Shown here piece by piece: positions 8,704-17,439 of a stretch of 64,000 nucleotides of DNA (position 1 is the stretch's first letter; each line of letters opens with the position of its first letter). The stretch is from Paenibacillus wulumuqiensis (GTDB lineage: Bacteria; Bacillota; Bacilli; Paenibacillales; Paenibacillaceae), in assembly GCF_000971965.1 (NCBI RefSeq), contig NZ_LAQP01000015.1:62001-126000 (forward strand), written 5' to 3'. Below the pieces are notes generated by a model. It saw only the letters and a list, made by a program, of their open reading frames with translations, ran no database searches and was not told the DNA's origin. A program made the translations under genes and the position numbers.

Positions 8704-9489
8704 TTACAGGAAAAATTCACGGTACGGCACATTCCAGACAACCTCATGGGCGAGCCGGTGACCTTCATATCCATCTTCACCATAGGCGGTGCCATGATCG
8801 GAGAAGACGAGGCAGAATACCGGACGCTCCCGCTGACGCAGCGCGGCAAACAGTCGACCCAGTTCACCATCCACATAACGCAGCGCCGCACGCTGGCTGT
8901 CCACCGAATCATAATGGCTGCCCGGAATAAAATAATGATTGGGCCCATGGATCGCGGACACATTCATAAATAAAAACAACTTTTGCTGCTCATCCGTACC
9001 ATCCAGCAGCTTGAGCGCGTGATTTACCTGATTTGCCGTCGAGCGCGGATTGGTTACGCCGAAGTTCATGCGCCAGTAGCTTTCCTGGAAATAGCCCGGC
9101 AGCACTTTGGATAATTTGTTTTTCTTGGTAAAAAAGATCACCCCGCCGATACAGATCGTACGGTAGCCCTCCTGGGCGAGACCGGATACGATATCTGGTG
9201 CATCAAACAGCCAGGTGTTCGGATTCGTACGCAGGCCGCTGTTTTTGCCGTGAAACAGCCGGATATGCGAAGACTTGTCCGTATTCGCCGGTGTCGGCAG
9301 GAAGCCGCCAAAAAAGGCATGATGCGCCGCATAAGTAAAGCTGCCCGGCGTATGCCGCTTCTCCCATGAGCCTGTTCCACACAGATGGGGACAGTTCGCC
9401 TCTTCCAGCTTGGCCACATCGTAACGTAGCGTATCCAGGGTAATCATCACGATATCGTGACTGCCTACCACTTCGTTCATATTGATCAT
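8704..9489 (-). CDS. STM4013/SEN3800-like hydrolase, alkaline phosphatase superfamily
   Basis: A 261-residue protein with the metal-site layout of the alkaline phosphatase/sulfatase/phosphotransferase superfamily. MITLDTLRYD gives Asp19 and Asp24. GSFTYAAH around residue 49-56 holds the probable threonine nucleophile. IHGPNHYF is mid-protein, and SDHG (Asp231, His232) with later histidines 244 and 248 completes the set. Small for the superfamily and without signal peptide or membrane segment, so a cytoplasmic phospho- or sulfo-hydrolase is likely. Start at 9489 follows AAGGAAG; Met4 is an alternative. It starts six bases after the ATP-grasp gene. Substrate and direction of reaction are unknown. 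Confidence 0.8.
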   Translation of the reverse strand: MINMNEVVGSHDIVMITLDTLRYDVAKLEEANCPHLCGTGSWEKRHTPGSFTYAAHHAFFGGFLPTPANTDKSSHIRLFHGKNSGLRTNPNTWLFDAPDIVSGLAQEGYRTICIGGVIFFTKKNKLSKVLPGYFQESYWRMNFGVTNPRSTANQVNHALKLLDGTDEQQKLFLFMNVSAIHGPNHYFIPGSHYDSVDSQRAALRYVDGELGRLFAALRQRERPVFCLVFSDHGTAYGEDGYEGHRLAHEVVWNVPYREFFL

Positions 9490-9495
9490 GTTGTC

Positions 9496-10764
9496 TTACT
9501 TCCTTTCCAGCCAGCGGGCCAGCTCCCATTCATAGGCGCCCAGCCCTTCATGCTGTACATAATAGAGCAGATCGCCAAACGGATTCACATCCGCGATCAA
9601 CGGATCTCCGCCGCCCGCAGGCACCAGCACATCCATCCCGGCGCAAAAGGAACCGGGAAAGGCTCCGAGTCCATCTACCGCGGTCATACGGATACTTTCC
9701 CTGACCGCTGCAGACAGATCCGTCTGCTCCAGCAGCATCCGTTTATTGCGCAGATGCAGATTCGTAATCGGTGTCCGGCTCAGTCGTACAACCGCATGAC
9801 CGGCCTGCTCTCCGCAGACGAGCTGGCGTACATCATAGGCCATATCACCGATCATGTCCTTGCTGATCCAGCGCTCCACATGCATGCCTTCCTGTCCGAC
9901 CCAGTCGATCATCCGGCGGATTACCTCATGATCGGTATACCGGCGCAGCCTGCCGGAATTGTAAATGATCTGCTCTCCGTTCCACTGCTCCATCCCGATC
10001 GTCGTCGAGGCAATCTCGGCTCCGGTACGCGGATGATACTGATAAGCGATGACCCCGGAAGCGCCGGAGCCGCAAAACAATTTGACGAATACGCGGTGCA
10101 CCCGCTGCTGCTCCATCAGCTGTCGCAGTGAATCATAGCTGCCCGGCATATCCTCATACGCTGCTGCCAGCACACCGGGTACCCGGATTCCCGCCTGATC
10201 CAGCCAGCGTGAACAGCGCCGCTTGTCGAACATGATCGCCGCTTCTGCCGGATCATTCATCCAGCGTCCGTGAGACAGATCACGCTGCACCTCCAGTCGC
10301 AGCCAGGACAGCAGCCGGCAGTAGCCGCGAAACCACTGGGCCGGATAGAATACCCGCCCGTGATGAGGTTCCAGTCGTCTCGCCATGGCAGCGGTAATAG
10401 TGCTGCCGTGCGTATATTCGGGCAGCGGCAGCAGATCGTCGGATATTAGACCTTCCGCATCGTCAGCACCGAGCGCGATCAATCCGCGCTCCACCGCTGT
10501 ATTCTCACCCGGAGCATCGAGACGCAGAGCCAGCGGCTGTGCCAGCAGATCGGATGGATAATGGTGTACAGCATGCTGATTGTAATGGCGCCAGATCAGA
10601 CTGTCCAACAGATCGATCAGACGGTCGCCTGCGCGAATCGCCTGCAGCAGCCGGATATAAGGCACTTCCAGCGCAGCAGGCTGTTTATGATGCTTCAGCG
10701 CCTGCTGCCAGCCCGTCGTTCGTTTGTTCCCCGGATTGCCGAACAGGATGGTATGTGACTGCAT
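9496..10764 (-). CDS. STM4014-like ATP-grasp-type protein
   Basis: Probable ATP-dependent ligase of about 422 residues. The N-terminus reads MQSHTILFGNPGNKRTTGW. The middle and end have ATP-grasp features: VFVKLFCGSGASGVIAYQ (lysine plus glycine-rich loop), DVRQLVCGEQAGHAVVRLSR, and IADVNPFGDLL, where Asp and Asn would hold magnesium. The frame is open from an ATG at 10791, but the ATG at 10764 shares a base with the upstream stop (TAATG), so coupled initiation there is preferred. ATP-grasp proteins join a carboxylate to an amine or thiol. Here it may act on a peptide or amino acid made or modified by the neighbouring radical SAM enzymes, which is inference only. Confidence 0.75.
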   Translation of the reverse strand: MQSHTILFGNPGNKRTTGWQQALKHHKQPAALEVPYIRLLQAIRAGDRLIDLLDSLIWRHYNQHAVHHYPSDLLAQPLALRLDAPGENTAVERGLIALGADDAEGLISDDLLPLPEYTHGSTITAAMARRLEPHHGRVFYPAQWFRGYCRLLSWLRLEVQRDLSHGRWMNDPAEAAIMFDKRRCSRWLDQAGIRVPGVLAAAYEDMPGSYDSLRQLMEQQRVHRVFVKLFCGSGASGVIAYQYHPRTGAEIASTTIGMEQWNGEQIIYNSGRLRRYTDHEVIRRMIDWVGQEGMHVERWISKDMIGDMAYDVRQLVCGEQAGHAVVRLSRTPITNLHLRNKRMLLEQTDLSAAVRESIRMTAVDGLGAFPGSFCAGMDVLVPAGGGDPLIADVNPFGDLLYYVQHEGLGAYEWELARWLERK

Positions 10765-11606
10765 TACTCCGTCAGCGACGGGTACCGCCACTCATCATCC
10801 AGATCCTGCTGTTCATCGAGGCTGACGTTCACTCCACTGCTGCGCCATTGGAGCACCATTGCATCCGACATATAGTGGTAGTTCAGGTTGAGATGCTTCA
10901 GTCCGCGTACCGCTTCGCTGTTCAGCAGCGCTTCTGCACCCTTATCCGATAGCGTACCTTCCGACAGATCCAGCTCTTCCAGCTGCTGCAGTATCGGCGC
11001 ACTCGCTGCAGCGATCGCAATCTCGTCCTGCAGTTCACTGTCCTTGAGTCCGAGGGAAGTTAATTTGGGAAATGGATTATTGTACAGGAATGGCAAAATA
11101 TCCTGTTCCAGATCACCGTCGAATCCGTAATTTTCCACACCGAGATACAGTTCCAGCTTGCGCAGTTCGGGCAGCTTGGCCTTATGAATCGATTGCAGCA
11201 CCGTCGATGGCAATCCGCCGCAGATAATAATCAGCTCCTGCAACCGTGCATGCTCCAGCGGCTCCAGCTCCAGACCGGTACTGCCTTTGATCGTAAACGA
11301 TTCCAGCTGTGGATAGGCTGCCAGCAGCAGACCCAGATTGGTCTGATTGATCCAGGACACTTCGCATTCTTCGTAGCTCATATCGCCGATAAACAGCTTG
11401 CGCAGATTCGGGAACCTGCCGCTCGCCTCAATTAGTGCCGGCAAAAATCCATCCGGTGATTCCTCATATGCTCCGCCCCAGTCACCGATCACCAGACTGG
11501 TCAGGGACTGGCTTTTCTCGGCATCCTGTGCCAGTTGTTCAATCAGGGGAGTGAGGGTGGCTCCATCTTCGTAAGCGTCAAAGTCCAGACTCAATTTGAT
11601 CTCCAT
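10764..11606 (-). CDS. STM4015-like leucine-rich-repeat-like protein
   Basis: First gene of the STM4011-4015-like operon. Repeated leucine-rich segments run through most of the 280 residues, for example SLTSLVIGDWG, FPNLRKLFIGDM, YPQLESFTIKGS, LPELRKLELYLG, FPKLTSLGLKDS and LEELDLSEGTLSDKG, spaced 25-50 residues apart. No signal peptide or cysteine pairs are present, so it should be cytoplasmic. The ORF opens at 11663, inside the predicted promoter; the ATG at 11606 with GGAGG nine bases upstream is the likely start. Its stop overlaps the next start (TAATG). LRR folds bind proteins or peptides, so it may serve as scaffold or substrate carrier for the enzymes. No function is established. Confidence 0.75.
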   Translation of the reverse strand: MEIKLSLDFDAYEDGATLTPLIEQLAQDAEKSQSLTSLVIGDWGGAYEESPDGFLPALIEASGRFPNLRKLFIGDMSYEECEVSWINQTNLGLLLAAYPQLESFTIKGSTGLELEPLEHARLQELIIICGGLPSTVLQSIHKAKLPELRKLELYLGVENYGFDGDLEQDILPFLYNNPFPKLTSLGLKDSELQDEIAIAAASAPILQQLEELDLSEGTLSDKGAEALLNSEAVRGLKHLNLNYHYMSDAMVLQWRSSGVNVSLDEQQDLDDEWRYPSLTE

Positions 11607-11661
11607 TATGTATTTCCTCCATTTCGTATACTGATCTGTCAGTAAGGCGCTGATACCAACC

Positions 11662-11691
11662 ATTTTACATGAATACCCGGCTATAAATCAA
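11662..11691 (-). promoter_or_regulatory. Predicted SigA promoter of the STM4015-4011-like operon
   Basis: Minus-strand TTGATT (11686-11691), an 18-base spacer and TAAAAT (11662-11667). Transcription would start near 11655, about 50 bases before the start codon at 11606. No operator was recognised. The rest of 11607-11927 holds only this promoter and the terminator at 11821-11853. Confidence 0.5.
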
Positions 11692-11820
11692 AGACTCCGT
11701 GCCGCTCGAAGCCATTTATTTTGTATGGATGAACACCGCTGCTTACGATAAAATTGCCCACCATATGGCACGAGTATTGCCTGTATTTTCCGGCTTTAAG
11801 CCGCTATGTCCTATGTATAC

Positions 11821-11853
11821 AAAAAGCTGCACAGCCACAGGGCTGTACAGCTT
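11821..11853 (-). terminator. Terminator of rph-rdgB
   Basis: Arms AAGCTGCACAGCC and GGCTGTACAGCTT form a near-perfect hairpin with a four-base loop, followed in minus-strand reading by TTTTT. It lies 75 bases past the stop of rdgB. Confidence 0.85.
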
Positions 11854-11927
11854 AAGCTTACGATGAGGTCGGCTGCCGAAATACGAACAGACCGCCCATT
11901 TTGCCTTGCTTGAAATCGGTCGTTTCC

Positions 11928-12554
11928 TTATTGCTCCAACTGGGCAACCAGGCTGCGAAGGGCGACGCCACGATGGCTGATGCGATTCTTTTGTTCCATC
12001 GTCAGATCCGCCATTGTCTTGTCTTCGGCTGGCACATAGAACAGCGGGTCATAGCCAAATCCCTTGCTGCCGGAAGGCTCTGAGGTAATCCAGCCTTCGA
12101 CCGTTCCTTCGGCTGTCAACGTCTCGCCGGTCACCGGATCATACAGCACCAGGCTGCATACGAAGCGCGCCGTGCTCAGCAGCGGCTGCTCGGTATCTTC
12201 ACCCAATTGCAGCTCTGCAAGTGCAGCCAGCAGCTTGGCATTATTATCGGCATCGGTCGCCTGCTCTCCTGCATAGCGGGCAGAATACACACCCGGCGCT
12301 CCATCGAGACGGTCTACGCAGAGACCGGAATCATCCGCCAGTACCGGTACGCCCAGCGCATCGGCGACGGTTTTGGCTTTTTTGAATGCATTCTCGGCAA
12401 AAGTACTGCCGTCTTCCACGACCTCCGGCAGATCCGGATAATCGTACATACTGCGCACTTCCAGCCCATAAGGGGCGAGGGCATGCGTGAATTCCAACAC
12501 TTTGCCTTTATTCCGGGTCGCAACAATAACTGTATTGCCGCTGACCTTTCTCAT
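11928..12554 (-). CDS. rdgB: XTP/dITP diphosphatase (RdgB/HAM1 family)
   Basis: Hydrolyses non-canonical purine triphosphates (XTP, dITP, ITP) to the monophosphate and pyrophosphate, keeping them out of DNA and RNA. The 208 residues show the family signature: [14 protein letters not shown] near the N-terminus, [49 protein letters not shown] and [10 protein letters not shown] near the end. The ATG overlaps the rph stop by four bases (ATGA), a common rph-rdgB arrangement in Bacillota. Nothing unusual in length or motifs. Confidence 0.95.
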   Translation of the reverse strand: MRKVSGNTVIVATRNKGKVLEFTHALAPYGLEVRSMYDYPDLPEVVEDGSTFAENAFKKAKTVADALGVPVLADDSGLCVDRLDGAPGVYSARYAGEQATDADNNAKLLAALAELQLGEDTEQPLLSTARFVCSLVLYDPVTGETLTAEGTVEGWITSEPSGSKGFGYDPLFYVPAEDKTMADLTMEQKNRISHRGVALRSLVAQLEQ

Positions 12555-13309
12555 ACCTGTGCGCCTGCCTGTCCGCTCGTAATTTTGAGAGCGATCGGGC
12601 CGAGGATTTCTTTTTGCAGCTCGATCATCTGCCGAATACCCTCTTCACCCAGTTCCAGCATCTGATCCAGTTCCTTGCGGGTAAATGGACGATCTTCACC
12701 GGTTCCCTGCAGCTCTACAAATTCACCGGTTCCGGTCATAACCACATTCATATCAACCTTGGCTTTGGAATCCTCTTCATAGTTCAGATCCAGTACGGCG
12801 CGGTCGCCCACGATGCCTACACTGACCGAAGCCAGGTAATCGGTAATCGGGAAGCGTGCCAGCTTGTGCTGTACCGCCAGTTTGTCCATCGCCATAGCCA
12901 GGGCAACGAATGCTCCGGTAATGGAAGTGGTGCGTGTACCGCCATCCGCCTGGATGACATCACAGTCGATCGTAATGGTGCGCTCACCGAGCGCCTGCAG
13001 ATCTACGATGGAGCGCAGCGCGCGTCCGATCAGACGCTGGATTTCCATCGTACGTCCGCCCAGCTTGCCTTTGGCTGCTTCACGCTGATTGCGTGTCTGT
13101 GTAGCGCGTGGCAGCATGGAGTACTCGGCGGTAACCCAGCCTCTGCCCTGCCCTTTCATGAAATGCGGAACCCGTTCTTCGACCGACGCCGTGCACAGCA
13201 CTTTGGTATCGCCGACCTCGATGTACACGGAACCTTCCGCGTATTTATTGACATTGGGTGTTATTTTCAAAGGGCGCAATTCGTTCTGCTGCCGTCCGTT
13301 GATTCTCAT
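12551..13309 (-). CDS. rph: Ribonuclease PH
   Basis: Phosphate-dependent 3'-5' exoribonuclease that trims tRNA precursors. The 252-residue protein starts [16 protein letters not shown] and carries [46 protein letters not shown] and [17 protein letters not shown], all conserved in RNase PH. It ends close to the usual family length. It overlaps rdgB downstream; there is no convincing promoter motif I would defend in the 281 bases between it and the divergent pgpA start. Confidence 0.95.
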   Translation of the reverse strand: MRINGRQQNELRPLKITPNVNKYAEGSVYIEVGDTKVLCTASVEERVPHFMKGQGRGWVTAEYSMLPRATQTRNQREAAKGKLGGRTMEIQRLIGRALRSIVDLQALGERTITIDCDVIQADGGTRTTSITGAFVALAMAMDKLAVQHKLARFPITDYLASVSVGIVGDRAVLDLNYEEDSKAKVDMNVVMTGTGEFVELQGTGEDRPFTRKELDQMLELGEEGIRQMIELQKEILGPIALKITSGQAGAQV

Positions 13310-13590
13310 GGTTGTCTGCCTCCTGCTTCTTATTTCGCATCCTTATTCTAACAAACCTGCCCTCTAAAAGCACCCTTAACCGAGAATTGCCCTCAATACG
13401 CCAAAAACAGACAGACCAGACAGCCTGTTCCCACTGCTTTCAAATGGTCTGGTTAGCAGCAGGCATCCTCCGGTTAATATACAAAATATACATGGCTGCA
13501 TCCTGCCCGGCACCTGCATCTGGTCTGGCGGACAGAATTCATCTGGCTCCATGCAGCCGGTTACAGTTCTATAGAGAGAGGTGTCTATCC

Positions 13591-14178
13591 ATGGAAAATA
13601 ACGAATCCGGCAAAATGCCGTATAGTCTGTACAGTCTGAATGTCGAACAGGCGACCCGGGAGTGGCTGTCCAAGCGCGGCGTCACCATACGTGAAATCGC
13701 CGAACTGGTGCTTTTTCTTCAGCAGAGCTATTATCCCGATCTGACCATTGAGGAATGCGAACAGAGCGTCAACAAAGTACTGATGAAGCGCGAAGTGCAA
13801 AATGCACTGCTGACCGGTGTACAATTGGATATTCTCGCCGAAAAAGGCCAGCTGATCTCGCCGCTGCAGGAGATGATCGAGAATGACGAGGGATTGTATG
13901 GCGTCGATGAGATTCTCGCCTTTGCCATTGTAAACGTGTACGGCAGTATCGGCTTCACCAACTATGGTTATATCGACAAGCTGAAGCCTGGCGTACTCGG
14001 ACGACTGAACGACAAAAGTCTGGGACCGATCCATACGTTCTTTGACGATATTGTAGGTGCGATTGCAGCAGCAGCCAGCAGCCGAATCGCCCACGGCCGG
14101 CAGATGGACGACGAACAGCACAACATCGACACGGCAAAGATGGACCTGCCGGAAGATGATGAGGCAACCGAACACTAA
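13591..14178 (+). CDS. Phosphatidylglycerophosphatase A family protein (YutG type)
   Basis: Predicted to remove the phosphate from phosphatidylglycerophosphate in phospholipid synthesis, by family (PgpA/YutG). Typical segments are present: VLMKREVQNALLTGVQLD, EDE-like NDEGLYGVDEILAFAIVNVY, GSIGFTNYGYIDKLKPG and the late FFDDIVGAIAAAASSRIAHG. The frame opens upstream at 13312, but those codons look non-coding, and the ATG at 13591 has an AGAGAGG at proper distance, giving 195 residues. It is transcribed divergently from rph. The acidic tail after residue 175 is unconserved. Confidence 0.85.
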   Translation: MENNESGKMPYSLYSLNVEQATREWLSKRGVTIREIAELVLFLQQSYYPDLTIEECEQSVNKVLMKREVQNALLTGVQLDILAEKGQLISPLQEMIENDEGLYGVDEILAFAIVNVYGSIGFTNYGYIDKLKPGVLGRLNDKSLGPIHTFFDDIVGAIAAAASSRIAHGRQMDDEQHNIDTAKMDLPEDDEATEH

Positions 14179-14302
14179 GCGGAAATGAACAACGACAGCA
14201 GCGATACACACGCTGTACCTGCCAATCCGGCCATTTTGAAAAGATAACTGTGCATGGGAAACTATCATTCGATATCGTTCCTGTTCAACTGCAGGATCAA
14301 AC

Positions 14303-14358
14303 AAAATACACCTGTCTGCCGCCATGGCATAATGATGGCAGCGAACAGGTGTATTTTT
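14303..14358. terminator. Bidirectional terminator between pgpA and a membrane protein gene
   Basis: AAAATACACCTGT (14303-14315) pairs with ACAGGTGTATTTTT (14345-14358), with further pairing of CTGCC and GGCAG inside. T-runs flank both sides, so it can stop the plus-strand pgpA transcript and the minus-strand gene ending at 14420. Confidence 0.85.
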
Positions 14359-14419
14359 GTCACTTCTTTATTTATTGTATAAACCATTCCCAAATGACTA
14401 CGGTTATCCATTCGGACAT

Positions 14420-15067
14420 CTAGCGGGGCAGCGGCGGGGAATCTTCCTCATGATCATGCTCTTCCGCCGTACGATGGGTGAGCTTGATATCCGGGCTGCG
14501 CCAGCGGTAGCGCTGTTCTTCGTGTTCCTTGCCTTCACTGGATATCCATTTGAGTACGAACAGCCAGATCAGACAGACGGCAGTAAATACATAAATCAGA
14601 CGCATCGACAGCAGACCGGCGTAGTTGCGGGTCAGCATGCCGGACAGCAGGAGCAGCTCCAGTACCGGGAACAGCAGTACGGAGAGAAAACGGGAAGGCA
14701 GCTGCTGTCCATGACGCTTGCGGACAATCAGCGTAGGAATGATATAAGCCAGTGTAATATAAAGGGCAATCAGGGCAAATCCATTGCTGAGCCGTCCCCC
14801 ATAAGTGGTGAACGGGATAAAAGCAGCCGACCAGCCCTGGCGTATGCCGATATTGAGCAGGCTGATCATTCCCTGCACAACGGTTACGCCAAGACCTGTA
14901 TAGACGAGTGCAGAACGCCAGCGGTACCACAGGGAACGTTTGCTGTCAGACAGCATCGACATGCTGCCAAATATTCCGATCATCGCGGCGATCAGCAGTG
15001 ATAAATAAGCGAATAAGCGTAATCCCTGTACAATCAGATCGATTGCTGTGCTGTCTGCATTGTTCAT
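14420..15067 (-). CDS. Uncharacterised polytopic membrane protein
   Basis: I do not recognise the family. The 215 residues contain about five hydrophobic segments: LFAYLSLLIAAMIGIFGSM, a second around VYTGLGVTVVQGMISLL, one at ALIALYITLAYIIPTLIV, one at VLLFPVLELLLLSGML and one at LIYVFTAVCLIWLFVL. The C-terminal 45 residues are charged and end HDHEEDSPPLPR, likely cytoplasmic or exposed and able to bind metal weakly. The start at 15067 has an AAAGGGG ten bases upstream. It is convergent with pgpA and divergent from the exporter gene. Confidence 0.7.
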   Translation of the reverse strand: MNNADSTAIDLIVQGLRLFAYLSLLIAAMIGIFGSMSMLSDSKRSLWYRWRSALVYTGLGVTVVQGMISLLNIGIRQGWSAAFIPFTTYGGRLSNGFALIALYITLAYIIPTLIVRKRHGQQLPSRFLSVLLFPVLELLLLSGMLTRNYAGLLSMRLIYVFTAVCLIWLFVLKWISSEGKEHEEQRYRWRSPDIKLTHRTAEEHDHEEDSPPLPR

Positions 15068-15173
15068 GGTGTATGTGCCCCTTTCGTAGCCTGGGCTATA
15101 ATAATGTATTCATTGTAAAAGCGCTAGCTTAAGATACGATGAAAAAGCAATTAATTCCAGTTAAATCCTTCCT

Positions 15174-15200
15174 TTGCCGCAAAACGTTGTATGATATAAT
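15174..15200 (+). promoter_or_regulatory. Promoter of the ACR3-like exporter gene
   Basis: TTGCCG, 15 bases, then an extended -10 TGATATAAT ending at 15200. Transcription would begin near 15207, inside the longer reading frame, which decides the start codon of the next gene. Confidence 0.65.
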
Positions 15201-15228
15201 CGAACAAAAACAAAAGGAGCCCATACGC

Positions 15229-16227
15229 TTGATCACAAGAGAAGCTCTGGAACACCGGCAAATTGGGATCTATCTGCTGCTGCTTGTACTCGGTGTCGCC
15301 ATCGGGACATGGATGCCTTCCGGCGGTACAGCTCTGGATATCCTGCGCTCTCCTTTGCTGGCGATATTATTATACAGCATGTTTGTACAGATTCCTTTTA
15401 TACATATCAGAAAAAGCATGGGCAATGCAATATTCACCACTGCTCTGCTGCTCACCAATTTTGTACTGGTACCTCTGGTCGTATGGCTGCTGATTATGCT
15501 GTTCCCGCAGCCTACACCGGCACTCATCGGGGTCTGCCTCGTTCTGCTGACCCCCTGTATTGACTATGTCATCGTCTTTACCGGACTAGGACGCGGCAAT
15601 GAACAGCTGATGCTCGCCGCGACACCACTGCTCCTTATTGTACAGCTGATTCTGCTGCCATTCTACCTACGGCTGTTTATCGGCCCTCCGGCGGCGGAAT
15701 GGATGCAGGCCGAGCCTTTTATTGTCACCTTTATTGTACTGATCGCCATTCCACTGCTGCTCGCTGTGGCTACCCAGCTGTGGGCACAGCGGCAGTCGGC
15801 CGGCAGACGGTGGCAGAGTCTGACGGCCTGGCTGCCTGTTCCGCTGATGGGGCTGGTGCTGCTGGTCATTACGGCTTCGCAGATTCACCGGGTCTATGAA
15901 GATGCGCGGACGGTTGTCGGTGTGCTGCCGGTCTATGCAGGTTTTGCGCTACTCATGCCTGTTGCAGCGAGTCTTGTCGCACGGCTTTGTCGGCTGGATA
16001 CCGGTGCAGGACGAACACTGATCTTCAGCGCCAGCACACGCAATTCCCTCGTCGTCCTGCCGCTGGCGCTCGCGCTGCCTGCACCGTGGGCGGTCACTGC
16101 CGCAGCGGTCATCGTCGCTCAGACGATGGTGGAGCTGATTGCAGAGCTTATCTATATTCGGATCGTCCCTGCCCTGCTGCTGCGTTCAACGACACTTGAG
16201 CGAAACAGGCGGTCTGCGGGTAATTAA
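15229..16227 (+). CDS. ACR3/bile-acid-symporter-family transporter (probable arsenite exporter)
   Basis: Integral membrane protein of the bile acid:sodium symporter/ACR3 superfamily with about ten hydrophobic segments over 332 residues. LTPCIDYVIVFTGLGRGN and LIFSASTRNSLVVLPLALAL resemble the proteins annotated as arsenic resistance exporters. The ORF opens at an ATG at 15139, but the promoter -10 lies inside it. A TTG at 15229 with AAAAGGAG nine bases upstream is therefore the likely start. No arsR, arsC or cysteine-metal operator was found nearby, so arsenite export is an inference from family and the substrate could be another organic or inorganic anion. Confidence 0.75.
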   Translation: MITREALEHRQIGIYLLLLVLGVAIGTWMPSGGTALDILRSPLLAILLYSMFVQIPFIHIRKSMGNAIFTTALLLTNFVLVPLVVWLLIMLFPQPTPALIGVCLVLLTPCIDYVIVFTGLGRGNEQLMLAATPLLLIVQLILLPFYLRLFIGPPAAEWMQAEPFIVTFIVLIAIPLLLAVATQLWAQRQSAGRRWQSLTAWLPVPLMGLVLLVITASQIHRVYEDARTVVGVLPVYAGFALLMPVAASLVARLCRLDTGAGRTLIFSASTRNSLVVLPLALALPAPWAVTAAAVIVAQTMVELIAELIYIRIVPALLLRSTTLERNRRSAGN

Positions 16228-16300
16228 ATGAAGAGAGTACGTACGGAAATACTGCATATCCCAACCATCTCAACTCATCTCAACGATAGGAGTGGCCTGC

Positions 16301-16726
16301 ATGTCGGATGAAGTTCACCGGATACACAAGATTCCTTTCAGCAAGATCAGCGGCCTGCTGAATATCAGGCAAAAGATTGCCAACGTCTATCCCGATCATG
16401 TCAACAAGATGGTCGTCGTCGAGACGGAAAAGCTGTCCCGCAAAATGGACACCGTCGTGATCGAGGTCAAAAATAATTATCTCGATATTCGCAAAATGAC
16501 TGCTGCCGAATACAACCAGCGTCCTTATGAACCCCATGTCGCGGACAAGCTCAAAGCGCTGCTCGATGATGCCGAACGCGATGCACTGCTGCACAGTCTC
16601 CAGCATACGATCCGGCATACCGAGATTCAGCTGGATCATGAATCATCCCCGCAGGTTCGTGAGCAGAGCGAGCAATTTCTGAGCCATGCACGCCGGGCGC
16701 TGTCCAAGCTGACAGACGGAATCTGA
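16301..16726 (+). CDS. Conserved-looking hypothetical protein
   Basis: No family recognised. The 141-residue soluble protein is charged and mostly helical in the second half. It starts MSDEVHRIHKIPFSKISGLL and has a basic-acidic helix EPHVADKLKALLDDAERDALL, then QSEQFLSHARRALSKL at the end. An AGGAG lies eight bases before the ATG at 16301. It follows the exporter gene by 73 bases and precedes the DUF2306-like gene by 38 bases on the same strand, so the three may share a transcript that ends at the terminator at 17440-17474. Confidence 0.65.
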   Translation: MSDEVHRIHKIPFSKISGLLNIRQKIANVYPDHVNKMVVVETEKLSRKMDTVVIEVKNNYLDIRKMTAAEYNQRPYEPHVADKLKALLDDAERDALLHSLQHTIRHTEIQLDHESSPQVREQSEQFLSHARRALSKLTDGI

Positions 16727-16764
16727 AGCACACTATATCGAATAATGACCAAACGAGGTTAACG

Positions 16765-17412
16765 ATGAACAAATCTATCCGGCAGCTGCTGTATGTGCTG
16801 CTGCTTGCCTTTGCACTGATCTATACGCTGTATACCCTGTATTTGAATCTGCTGCTGGACCCGGTTGCAGCTGACTTTCTGGTTCACAAAACAGAGCTGA
16901 AACGCCCGCTGAATGTCCCGTTGTGGCTCAATATGATGTATATTCACGTGATCGCTGCCTGCTGGGCCATGGTGGGCGGTGCACTCAATTTCTCCCTGTA
17001 TCTGCTGCGGCGCTATCGCCGCTGGCACCGGATCAACGGCTATCTGTATATTGCGGCAGTGCTGGTCGTCGATCTGACGTCCGGCTATCTCGCTCCCTAT
17101 GCGACAGGCGGCAAGATCACCAGTATTCCCTTTAATCTGGTCAATATCGCCTGGCTGTGGGTGACGATTACTGCGCTGATACAGATCAAGCGCGGCAATC
17201 TATTTCGTCACCGCCGCTGGATGGTACGCAGTTATGTGTTCTGCTTTACGAATATGTTCATCCACGGCATCAGCCTGATTGGGCAGCATCTGTTCGGACT
17301 GGAGTTCACACTGAGCTATATTATTGGAGTGTATGGAGCGATTGTGGTCAATATTGCAGTGGCCGAACTGATCAATCGAACGATATTCCGTCATCCGGTC
17401 GAGACGCTATGA
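16765..17412 (+). CDS. DUF2306-type membrane protein
   Basis: A 215-residue protein with about six to seven membrane segments. RRYRRWHRINGYLYIAAVL and RHRRWMVRSYVFCFTNMF, each placing charged and histidine residues at a membrane edge, are typical of DUF2306 proteins. These histidines could bind heme or metal, but no function is known. AGGTTAACG precedes the ATG at a usable distance. Last gene of the short plus-strand group, followed by a strong terminator. Confidence 0.75.
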   Translation: MNKSIRQLLYVLLLAFALIYTLYTLYLNLLLDPVAADFLVHKTELKRPLNVPLWLNMMYIHVIAACWAMVGGALNFSLYLLRRYRRWHRINGYLYIAAVLVVDLTSGYLAPYATGGKITSIPFNLVNIAWLWVTITALIQIKRGNLFRHRRWMVRSYVFCFTNMFIHGISLIGQHLFGLEFTLSYIIGVYGAIVVNIAVAELINRTIFRHPVETL

Positions 17413-17439
17413 TATGAGTCCATTATAAATTCAATTGCC

